From positions 1 to 13,446 of the forward strand of contig DAONSX010000059.1 of assembly GCA_035411425.1 (NCBI GenBank): a DNA stretch of 13,446 nt, read 5' to 3'. Source of the stretch: TTA-H9 sp002071415. GTDB lineage: Bacteria > Bacteroidota > Bacteroidia > Bacteroidales > TTA-H9. The notes beneath the pieces were generated by a model that made no database searches, was not told where the DNA came from, and saw only the letters and a program-made list of their open reading frames with translations. This document shows, in pieces, positions 1 through 5,806 of the stretch (its first letter is position 1; the number at the start of each line of letters is the position of its first letter). The translations under genes were made by a program, and so were the position numbers.

Positions 1-56
1 TCTATGGCAATCTTCGCTTTAAATTCAGCCGTAAATGTTCTTCTTGACTTTTTCAT
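1..56 (-). CDS. IS3-family transposase OrfA, N-terminal fragment (partial)
   Basis: Translation from the ATG at 54-56 gives MKKSRRTFTAEFKAKIAI and then leaves the window. This is the recognisable start of the helix-turn-helix OrfA protein of IS3 elements (HTH_Tnp_1 family). OrfA binds the terminal repeats and is normally joined to the DDE integrase OrfB by programmed -1 frameshifting. Only 18 complete codons are visible, so whether the element is intact cannot be judged. Confidence 0.85.
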   Translation of the reverse strand, partial: MKKSRRTFTAEFKAKIAI

Positions 57-82
57 ATGACAGAAATTTTAAAATTAGTAAA

Positions 83-111
83 TTCCTGTCCAGTATTTTT
101 AGACCACCTCA
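83..111 (-). repeat. Terminal inverted repeat of the IS3-family element
   Basis: The outer bases at 101-111, agaccacctca, read TGAGGTGGTCT on the minus strand. This ends in the conserved TG/CA dinucleotide of IS3 elements and is followed by a GGACAGGAA segment. The length of 29 bp is an estimate, because the partner repeat is outside the window. Confidence 0.6.
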
Positions 112-117
112 CTAGTT

Positions 118-834
118 TTATTTTTTCCAAATATCGCCCTGCCACAATATTTGATTCTCTCCCTTAATGTAGATTAGCTCTTGATAATAAGGTTCAAATT
201 CAAAAAAACATCGGTCAAAGTTTGGCAAAGTAATGGTAAGATGATTATACTTTTCGGTATCAATATACTCTTCAAAAATTCTAAACAATACCCTGCTTTT
301 ATACAGTACCGTACCCGACACATCAGCATTGACATTAAAACTGATTAGGTTAATACTCGTTTTTCTATCCCACAAGTGTTTTGATTTAGGTATTGAAATA
401 GATGTTTTTTCAGTTATAATGGACTTGCTGTTGTTATTATTGAATGTAAGACTCAACTTTACAGGATGAAAATCAGTAGGAAAAACCACTATGACATACA
501 AACTATCCTGTGAAAATTTATTTTCTTTTTTTAATTCATATTCAAATCCTTTTTGCTGTAAGTAGTAGTTTTCACTTGTAATTTCAAGCATATTGTCTGC
601 CACAAGTGACCATTTGCCTTTTGAAGCATAGTCGCATTGCTCAACAATCGGAGTAAATAAAACTTCAGGTCTCATCAACATATAAGTACCATCGGTTTTT
701 AGCTCCAATCTCTCTGTACTTTTTTGTCTCTCATATAACCCTGTTACATTTCGACTTTCTATTTTCTGACTTTTCATTGTGGCGCAGCCAATTAATTGAA
801 AAACCAATGGCATAATAAATAATAGCTTTCTCAT
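118..834 (-). CDS. Lipoprotein, candidate immunity partner of the Rhs A metallopeptidase tip
   Basis: The 238-residue protein starts with a lipoprotein signal peptide: positively charged MRK, a hydrophobic stretch, and a lipobox LIGC with the lipidated Cys at residue 17. The mature part begins with a pattern (GLYE, about 10 residues, LELKTDGTY, then GKWS) typical of small beta-rich lipoproteins. No enzyme motif is visible. The ATG at 832-834 lies 5 nt after the rhs A stop codon, so the genes are probably co-transcribed and translationally coupled. The same arrangement (rhs tip gene followed immediately by a lipoprotein) recurs at 3109-3780, although the two lipoproteins do not resemble each other. 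In polymorphic toxin loci this position belongs to the cognate immunity protein, and a periplasmic or membrane-anchored lipoprotein would suit a peptidase toxin. The immunity role is inferred from position only. The gene ends 6 bp before an IS3 end. Confidence 0.75.
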   Translation of the reverse strand: MRKLLFIMPLVFQLIGCATMKSQKIESRNVTGLYERQKSTERLELKTDGTYMLMRPEVLFTPIVEQCDYASKGKWSLVADNMLEITSENYYLQQKGFEYELKKENKFSQDSLYVIVVFPTDFHPVKLSLTFNNNNSKSIITEKTSISIPKSKHLWDRKTSINLISFNVNADVSGTVLYKSRVLFRIFEEYIDTEKYNHLTITLPNFDRCFFEFEPYYQELIYIKGENQILWQGDIWKK

Positions 835-839
835 TACTT

Positions 840-2417
840 TTAATCTTTTAGTTTTTCATAAACGATTCTGCCATCTTCTGTTTTTATTTGCATCAATGTT
901 GTACCATTTATATCTTTTAGGGAACTTGCCCCCGCTGGGTATGAACCGTCATAAGAATATTGAACCTGGTAAGCATTAACTTCATTATTTCGTGCTTCTT
1001 CTTTTGTAGTTGCTGCATTTAGCAATTTACCATTTTTGTTAAATTTCACCCCTCCCGCTTCAATAGACTGTCCGACATGCCGCATTTCGTGAATATGAAG
1101 TCCAGTAGTACTTCCTTCTATTTTTATGACACCATCAGCACCTTTAACAACTCCGTGGATACCATCACTACTGCTTGGTCCAGTAAGTTTATATGTTTCA
1201 GCTGCATCTCCAATAGATTTAATATCAGAAAGAGACTGATTTAACAATTCTATTTTCTGACTATTTTCAGCAAGTTTACCTTCTAGTTTTGCTATCTTTT
1301 TTTCACTCAAACCACCTTTGTCAATTTGGGCTTGGATTTTCGTGCTATTCTTTTCTATGCTTTCAATCCTGTTGTTTATAGATTTATTTAACCTTTCGGC
1401 TTGTTTGGGGTCTTCCCAAATCATTCCTGTTGGGTCAATGTATCTGATAGGATTGTTTGCAGAATATGCATAAGGTGATATGCCAATTTGTTTTTGATGG
1501 TCAGCCAACGGGTCAACAGTGGTAAATCTTCCCATCTGCGGGTCATACATCCTTGCCCCGTAATCGAGCCAACGACCTGGCATTTCCTGCTCTTCCTTGC
1601 CATTGTACTTGTATTTATTAATAGACGTGCTTGTGAAATTCTTACTTATATTCATGCCAAAGGGGTAGTATTCACTGGTCTGATCGATATGAACCGAATT
1701 GGTAGCCGTTGGCGATACTACCGCCCGGATATTGCCCAAATGATCCTTTAAGTAATAATAAAACGTAGGCTGAAGGCTGGCGTTCAGTTCTATAACACCA
1801 TCGGCATGAAGTATGCGCACGGGCTTACCAAAGTTCAACACAAGATTGCCAAAATATTCCTCCTGCAGAACAGTACGACCTTCGGCATTATACATACTCT
1901 TAGACATTTTTACTCCATCGACGCGGTAACCATTGGTCATAGCCCAGTTCGAAAAGCTAATATTCGTAGGCAGGTTATCATCGTTGTAAAACAAAAGCAT
2001 GTTGCGATCCACGTCGAACGTTAAGTTACCGTTCGCATCATAACTGTTCTGAAGATTAGGTGCTGCTGTATTACAAAACTCGCCAGAAAGGAAACTATTG
2101 GGATTGGCATCTATTACACGCATCAAGCGATTGCCATCATATTGATAGCTCAACTGGTCGAACAACACGGTGCCGCCACTATGATGACCATAACGATTGA
2201 GCGTGAGTATATTTCCATTTTTATCGTAAGTAATCTCCTTTTCAGAACCTATGCCCGAGACGATGCCATCAGCATAATAGGTAGGCATTGGCTCAACAAC
2301 AGCCGAGGCATCAAATCTGGAAAAAAATATGCCTGCTTTCAGACGGTTGAGACCATCATACTTAAAACTATATCCATTCACATAAGTGTTCTGGTTTTGT
2401 GTAAACCATTCTATCAT
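840..2417 (-). CDS. Rhs/YD-repeat protein fragment with C-terminal HExxH metallopeptidase tip (rhs A, orphan tip)
   Basis: This 525-residue product consists of the distal part of an Rhs core plus a variable tip. Residues 1-303 carry YD-type repeats (YDGLNRL, YDKNGNI, YDANGNL) and end in the Bacteroidota Rhs core signature YYLKDHLGNIRAV ... YYPFGM ... YDPQMGRFTTVDP (Y291-P303). Residues about 338-400 are a Lys/Glu/Asn-rich predicted coiled coil. The last 100 residues hold a zinc-peptidase motif HEMRH (H443, E444, H447), with E479 in NEVNAY as a plausible third ligand. No signal peptide or N-terminal secretion region is present, because the ORF starts inside the core at a Met that corresponds to about residue 142 of rhs B. 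The ATG at 2415-2417 lies 6 nt after the stop of a truncated primase, so the 5' end is a recombination junction, not a native gene start. It is therefore a displaced (orphan) Rhs tip or a chimera. The target of the peptidase is unknown. Confidence 0.8.
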   Translation of the reverse strand: MIEWFTQNQNTYVNGYSFKYDGLNRLKAGIFFSRFDASAVVEPMPTYYADGIVSGIGSEKEITYDKNGNILTLNRYGHHSGGTVLFDQLSYQYDGNRLMRVIDANPNSFLSGEFCNTAAPNLQNSYDANGNLTFDVDRNMLLFYNDDNLPTNISFSNWAMTNGYRVDGVKMSKSMYNAEGRTVLQEEYFGNLVLNFGKPVRILHADGVIELNASLQPTFYYYLKDHLGNIRAVVSPTATNSVHIDQTSEYYPFGMNISKNFTSTSINKYKYNGKEEQEMPGRWLDYGARMYDPQMGRFTTVDPLADHQKQIGISPYAYSANNPIRYIDPTGMIWEDPKQAERLNKSINNRIESIEKNSTKIQAQIDKGGLSEKKIAKLEGKLAENSQKIELLNQSLSDIKSIGDAAETYKLTGPSSSDGIHGVVKGADGVIKIEGSTTGLHIHEMRHVGQSIEAGGVKFNKNGKLLNAATTKEEARNNEVNAYQVQYSYDGSYPAGASSLKDINGTTLMQIKTEDGRIVYEKLKD

Positions 2418-2423
2418 GGCTAT
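1519..2423 (-). repeat. Rhs core duplication, copy A
   Basis: This segment aligns without gaps to 4488-5392 at a constant offset of 2969. I count about 13 mismatches in 905 bp. All lie in the outer 60 bp (seven) and the outer 95 bp (six), and 1579-2328 is identical to 4548-5297 over 750 bp. Homology stops abruptly at 2423, where a primase fragment begins, and fades gradually below 1519 into the divergent tip region. Confidence 0.95.
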
Positions 2424-2561
2424 TTAGTAGTAAACCTGCATGCTCGGGGTCTTATCTTCGTGGAAGGGGCAACAGATACGGTTGTGCTTGTCGGGTTTAA
2501 GGTTGTAATACTGTAACATAGTTGCCGTTGATAGCCGTTGTTTTATCTCCTGGATTTCCAT
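2424..2561 (-). pseudogene. Truncated CHC2 zinc-finger DNA primase, first 45 codons
   Basis: The minus strand from the ATG at 2559-2561 encodes MEIQEIKQRL, then LKPDKHNRICCPFHEDKTPS, then MQVYY and TAA. The CPFHEDKTPS block is the diagnostic first half of the CHC2 zinc-binding domain of DnaG-like primases carried by mobile elements in Bacteroidota. The fragment keeps one Cys (C30/C31) and His34, but the second Cys pair and the whole Toprim catalytic domain are missing. The reading frame ends exactly at the point where identity with the rhs core begins (2423/2424), so a deletion or recombination joined the two. It is preceded by its own promoter and shares an operator region with the divergent XRE gene. 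Confidence 0.85.
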
Positions 2562-2594
2562 AGTTGAAGCTATTTGTGATTTTTTAGAACACAT

Positions 2595-2627
2595 CAAAGA
2601 TAAATAAATGTTCTTATTGAGAACAAA
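2595..2627 (-). promoter_or_regulatory. Bacteroidota promoter for the primase fragment and rhs A
   Basis: On the minus strand, TTTG at 2627-2624 (-33 element) is followed after 21 bp by TATCTTTG at 2602-2595, a perfect match to the -7 consensus TAnnTTTG. Transcription would begin near 2589, about 28 nt before the primase ATG. The transcript would continue into rhs A and its lipoprotein, because no terminator is visible between them. Confidence 0.7.
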
Positions 2628-2651
2628 TAACTTTTCTTTTATCGCTCAATG

Positions 2652-2682
2652 TTGTCGAAAATGTTCTTATTTGGTACTTTTG
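2652..2682 (+). promoter_or_regulatory. Promoter of the XRE regulator
   Basis: TTG at 2652-2654 and TACTTTTG at 2675-2682 are spaced by 20 bp. The -7 element matches TAnnTTTG perfectly. The predicted transcription start near 2689 lies downstream of an in-frame ATG at 2649, which argues that translation starts at 2700 instead. Confidence 0.65.
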
Positions 2683-2699
2683 AGGAAAATAAAAGAACC

Positions 2700-3071
2700 A
2701 TGAAGATCGGTGATAGTTTAAAGAAGTTAAGGGAGAATAAGGGTTACACGCAGCAACAAATGGCTGATCTGATCCATACCCACAGGTCTGGTTACTCTAA
2801 AATGGAGAACAACCAGCAGGAGATTCCCGTGGATTGCCTGATCCAAATCGCCAAAAATTTCGGGATGACCGTGGACGATGTCATTTTTTTTGACGAAAAA
2901 AACGGCGTGCTAAACGAGGTTTCCATAACTGACAAGGCAGCCCTTGAACAATTACAGCTTATTAACGAACTGAACGAGGAGGGGAAAGGCATTCTGCTAA
3001 AGCTGATTGAGACTTTCGTTTCTAAAAAGCGATTTAAAGATTACCTGCAAAAAAATATCGCTGCTCTATAA
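2700..3071 (+). CDS. XRE-family helix-turn-helix transcriptional regulator
   Basis: The 123-residue protein begins MKIGDSLKKLRENKGYTQQQ. Residues 7-60 form an HTH_3/Cro-CI domain (KLRENKGYTQQQMADLI, then the recognition helix around HRSGYSKMEN and EIPVDCLIQIAKNF). A linker and a C-terminal segment (LNEEGKGILLKLIETFVSKKRFKD) resemble the dimerisation tails of other small Bacteroidota XRE regulators. It probably represses its own promoter and the divergent primase promoter through the TGTTCT/AGAACA array. An in-frame ATG at 2649 would add 17 residues but lies upstream of the predicted transcription start, so 2700 is preferred. It appears to be the surviving regulator of a mobile element whose primase was truncated. 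Confidence 0.85.
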   Translation: MKIGDSLKKLRENKGYTQQQMADLIHTHRSGYSKMENNQQEIPVDCLIQIAKNFGMTVDDVIFFDEKNGVLNEVSITDKAALEQLQLINELNEEGKGILLKLIETFVSKKRFKDYLQKNIAAL

Positions 3072-3112
3072 ATCAAGAAAAGCCCGGCGTTGCCGGGCTT
3101 TTCTTGATTTAT
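3068..3112. terminator. Bidirectional intrinsic terminator with a perfect 21-bp stem
   Basis: Bases 3068-3088 pair perfectly with 3092-3112 around a GTT loop. The GC core GCCCGGC/GCCGGGC is flanked by an A tract on one side and a T tract on the other, so it works in both directions. It serves the XRE gene (stop 3069-3071) and the convergent lipoprotein gene (stop 3109-3111). Both stop codons lie within the stem. Confidence 0.93.
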
Positions 3113-3780
3113 TTCACTCGTATTATTTCATTATTTTCAATCTTGAAGTATCCTTTTTCTTTGCTGTGACTAAGGCATTTTAGATGACCATCTTCTGTTA
3201 TGACATACTTCTCTTTTATTTCTATTGCAGGCAAAGTGGTGTTATCATTCTCTTCCGAGGTTAACTCCTTAAATACCCGAACATTAATCGTAAAATCTTT
3301 ATCGATATCACAGTAACGGTCATAGTCATTTACCTTCTGTCCTGCAATTGTAAGAGTATCCTGCAGGTTCCCCGACTTACTATAAAGGCTCAACTTAAGC
3401 CAATATTCATTAATTAGATAGTTGCTTTGTTTCATGATTAAAAGAAAGTAATCATTGATTTTTGCTTTATACAATCCGACGTAACGATAACTTTTATCTA
3501 TAGGATATTTTTCTTTGATAAAATCATAATTTGATTCCTCAATCACCTTACAAACTGGATTAGGAACAAGCTGAGTGGATCCATCAATTACTTGCCAGAT
3601 AGTATCCGAATATTTACTAAAGTCATCTAGTTTCATTATACTTAGAGGAAGATGAAGTGTATCAAAGCTGTTTAAGAAAAGGCCAAACTTTGATGTTTCA
3701 TTAGTGCTTGCTTGGGTATTGTCTTTAAACCTACAACCTAATAAAGCATAAAGGCATATTGCTACTATACAGAGTCTCAT
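3109..3780 (-). CDS. Lipoprotein, candidate immunity partner of the Rhs B cysteine-peptidase tip
   Basis: The 223-residue protein has a short lipoprotein signal peptide (MRLCIVAICLYALLGC, lipobox LLGC, lipidated Cys16). The mature part is rich in beta-prone and charged residues and contains no motif that I recognise. Its ATG lies 7 nt after the rhs B stop codon, so it is probably translated from the same mRNA. The parallel with the lipoprotein following rhs A supports an immunity role, but the two sequences are unrelated, as expected if each matches a different toxin tip. Function is inferred from position only. The stop codon lies inside the terminator shared with the XRE gene. Confidence 0.75.
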   Translation of the reverse strand: MRLCIVAICLYALLGCRFKDNTQASTNETSKFGLFLNSFDTLHLPLSIMKLDDFSKYSDTIWQVIDGSTQLVPNPVCKVIEESNYDFIKEKYPIDKSYRYVGLYKAKINDYFLLIMKQSNYLINEYWLKLSLYSKSGNLQDTLTIAGQKVNDYDRYCDIDKDFTINVRVFKELTSEENDNTTLPAIEIKEKYVITEDGHLKCLSHSKEKGYFKIENNEIIRVK

Positions 3781-3787
3781 GATTCTA

Positions 3788-5806
3788 TTATTTATTTCTA
3801 CGAACCTGTACTACACGATAATTATAATTCTGGTTGTATGCGGGCTTTCCTGTCATTGAATTGTCCGATCCAACATTAAAAGAATTATTGGTTCCCTTTC
3901 CTTTTTGAACAGCGCCAGGATCAAAAAATCCAAATTTGGTAACTTCTTGGGTTTTTAAATTAGTTGTTCTCGACGAAATTGCAACCCAATGGTCTCCGTT
4001 GCCATCTCCTGTTCTGTCAACTTGTGCTCTTGCTGATTTACCTTGATCTACTTGGCTATTTAGATAATCAACACCACTCTTGGAATCTTTAATTCCATTT
4101 GCATCGCTGCCAAGAGATTGAGCACCACTTTTTTCAACCATCTTACCACTTTGATAAAAACAGTTACCTTCATCGCCATCTTTTTTCCCAGAGCCATCAG
4201 CCTTCATCTGACTAGAAAAATCCCCTGATTCCAATACTTTTTCAGTCATCTCAACCGGGTCGTTCTGATCAAATTTAATAGAGACTCCATCGCCAATATT
4301 TTGAGTATAAGTAGTCCCAATATTCTTGTATCCGTCAATATCTGCACTGCCTTTTCTCCACATTGTTGCAGAACCGTCTGTACTTATGTACCAGTCACGT
4401 CCATCGGGATCAATTCTTATTACCGGATTATCCCCGCAATACGCATACGGACTGATGGAATAGTATTTCTCGGCCATCGGATCGGGGGTGGTAAATCTTC
4501 CCATCTGGGGGTCGTAGAACCTTGCCCCGTAATCGAGCCAATGGCCAGGCATTTCCTGCTCTTCCTTGCCATTGTACTTGTATTTATTAATAGACGTGCT
4601 TGTGAAATTCTTACTTATATTCATGCCAAAGGGGTAGTATTCACTGGTCTGATCGATATGAACCGAATTGGTAGCCGTTGGCGATACTACCGCCCGGATA
4701 TTGCCCAAATGATCCTTTAAGTAATAATAAAACGTAGGCTGAAGGCTGGCGTTCAGTTCTATAACACCATCGGCATGAAGTATGCGCACGGGCTTACCAA
4801 AGTTCAACACAAGATTGCCAAAATATTCCTCCTGCAGAACAGTACGACCTTCGGCATTATACATACTCTTAGACATTTTTACTCCATCGACGCGGTAACC
4901 ATTGGTCATAGCCCAGTTCGAAAAGCTAATATTCGTAGGCAGGTTATCATCGTTGTAAAACAAAAGCATGTTGCGATCCACGTCGAACGTTAAGTTACCG
5001 TTCGCATCATAACTGTTCTGAAGATTAGGTGCTGCTGTATTACAAAACTCGCCAGAAAGGAAACTATTGGGATTGGCATCTATTACACGCATCAAGCGAT
5101 TGCCATCATATTGATAGCTCAACTGGTCGAACAACACGGTGCCGCCACTATGATGACCATAACGATTGAGCGTGAGTATATTTCCATTTTTATCGTAAGT
5201 AATCTCCTTTTCAGAACCTATGCCCGAGACGATGCCATCAGCATAATAGGTAGGCATTGGCTCAACAACAGCCGAGGCATCAAATCTGGAAAAAAATCTG
5301 CCTGCTTTCAGACGGTTGAGGCCATCATACCTAAAACCATATCCATTCACATACGTGTTCTGGATTTGTGTAAACCATTCTATCATGGCTATATTGCCAT
5401 TATAACAGCTTGTAGCCAAACTATTGGCATAAGTGGGCACATTGCCGTAGTAAAGTTTCATGGCAAATACATCGTTGGGGCATTCGTAAGGATTATTTAT
5501 GGAAGTAAGCCAGCCACGAGCATTGTAATGGTATAATTGCCGCTGCAAATAAGCCGTAGCCGTACCATTGAAATATTTTGCCTTGAGTTGCGATAACTCA
5601 TTATATTCCAATGTAATCAAACGTTTCGATATTCCGTTCATGGTAAAAGTTGTACCCGTAAGACGCCAGTCATGATCGTATGAAAAGTCAAAAGTATAAT
5701 TAATTTCTTGAGTCAAACTATATTTATGAGAATTTTTTGATTTTATGAGAGCCCCGTTGAAATAATACTGGTTACCGGTATATGTATCATTGTTGTAAAT
5801 CTGCAC
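3788..5806 (-). CDS. Rhs/YD-repeat protein with papain-like cysteine-peptidase tip (rhs B, 5'-truncated)
   Basis: From the GTG at 5804-5806 the product has 672 residues. Residues 1-443 are YD-repeat core ending in the signature YDPQMGRFTTPDP (Y431-P443), followed by SPYAYCGDNPVIRIDPDGRDW, a hinge common before Bacteroidota Rhs tips. The tip has an apparent Cys-His-Asp triad: C549 in GNCFYQSG, H606 in GDHWVAIS and D629 in FFDPG. The order and spacing suit a papain-fold (C39/NlpC-like) peptidase toxin, but the family assignment is inferred. GTG 5804-5806 is the only conventional start codon in frame; the frame stays open upstream to 6214 without another ATG, GTG or TTG. The gene therefore lacks its normal N-terminal secretion region and start. 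Whether it is expressed is doubtful, as no promoter was found. Full-length Rhs proteins are usually far longer. Confidence 0.75.
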   Translation of the reverse strand: MQIYNNDTYTGNQYYFNGALIKSKNSHKYSLTQEINYTFDFSYDHDWRLTGTTFTMNGISKRLITLEYNELSQLKAKYFNGTATAYLQRQLYHYNARGWLTSINNPYECPNDVFAMKLYYGNVPTYANSLATSCYNGNIAMIEWFTQIQNTYVNGYGFRYDGLNRLKAGRFFSRFDASAVVEPMPTYYADGIVSGIGSEKEITYDKNGNILTLNRYGHHSGGTVLFDQLSYQYDGNRLMRVIDANPNSFLSGEFCNTAAPNLQNSYDANGNLTFDVDRNMLLFYNDDNLPTNISFSNWAMTNGYRVDGVKMSKSMYNAEGRTVLQEEYFGNLVLNFGKPVRILHADGVIELNASLQPTFYYYLKDHLGNIRAVVSPTATNSVHIDQTSEYYPFGMNISKNFTSTSINKYKYNGKEEQEMPGHWLDYGARFYDPQMGRFTTPDPMAEKYYSISPYAYCGDNPVIRIDPDGRDWYISTDGSATMWRKGSADIDGYKNIGTTYTQNIGDGVSIKFDQNDPVEMTEKVLESGDFSSQMKADGSGKKDGDEGNCFYQSGKMVEKSGAQSLGSDANGIKDSKSGVDYLNSQVDQGKSARAQVDRTGDGNGDHWVAISSRTTNLKTQEVTKFGFFDPGAVQKGKGTNNSFNVGSDNSMTGKPAYNQNYNYRVVQVRRNK
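4488..5392 (-). repeat. Rhs core duplication, copy B
   Basis: This is the partner of 1519-2423, with a perfect 750-bp core at 4548-5297. In this copy the rhs reading frame continues upstream past 5392, whereas copy A switches abruptly to primase sequence. Copy B is therefore the more complete version. Confidence 0.95.

Larger units (their letters stand above)
1..111 (-). mobile_element. Left end of an IS3-family insertion sequence (truncated by window edge)
   Basis: The minus strand from 111 downward starts with TGAGGTGGTCTAAAAATACT, a terminal repeat of the TG...CA type seen in IS3-family elements. About 55 nt later an ORF opens that encodes the typical orfA N-terminus. The element runs off the window at position 1, so neither its other end nor the 3-bp target duplication can be verified. 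The expected duplication would be cta at 112-114. The IS abuts the lipoprotein gene that stops at 118-120 without interrupting it. Confidence 0.85.
2586..2699. promoter_or_regulatory. Operator array of TGTTCT/AGAACA half-sites between divergent promoters
   Basis: Five half-sites are visible: AGAACA 2586-2591, TGTTCT 2609-2614, AGAACA 2620-2625, TGTTCT 2662-2667 and AGAACC 2694-2699. The pair 2609-2625 is a perfect palindrome with a 5-bp spacer and lies between the -33 and -7 of the leftward promoter. TGTTCT at 2662 lies between the -33 and -7 of the rightward promoter. The outermost half-sites fall just downstream of each -7. This layout is expected for a phage-type repressor controlling itself and a divergent operon, and the XRE protein encoded at 2700 is the obvious ligand (inferred). 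Confidence 0.65.

Noticed and set aside
840..2417. Rhs A as a complete secreted toxin gene
   Set aside because: It starts within the YD-repeat core, lacks a signal peptide and the N-terminal region, and its 5' edge coincides with a recombination junction.
2649..2699. N-terminal extension of the XRE regulator from the ATG at 2649
   Set aside because: It lies upstream of the predicted transcription start, overlaps the -33 element and an operator half-site, and adds 17 residues with no similarity to XRE proteins.
1488..5536. Several 60-140 codon plus-strand ORFs inside the two rhs copies
   Set aside because: They are antisense shadows of the rhs frames; they occur identically in both copies only because the DNA is duplicated.
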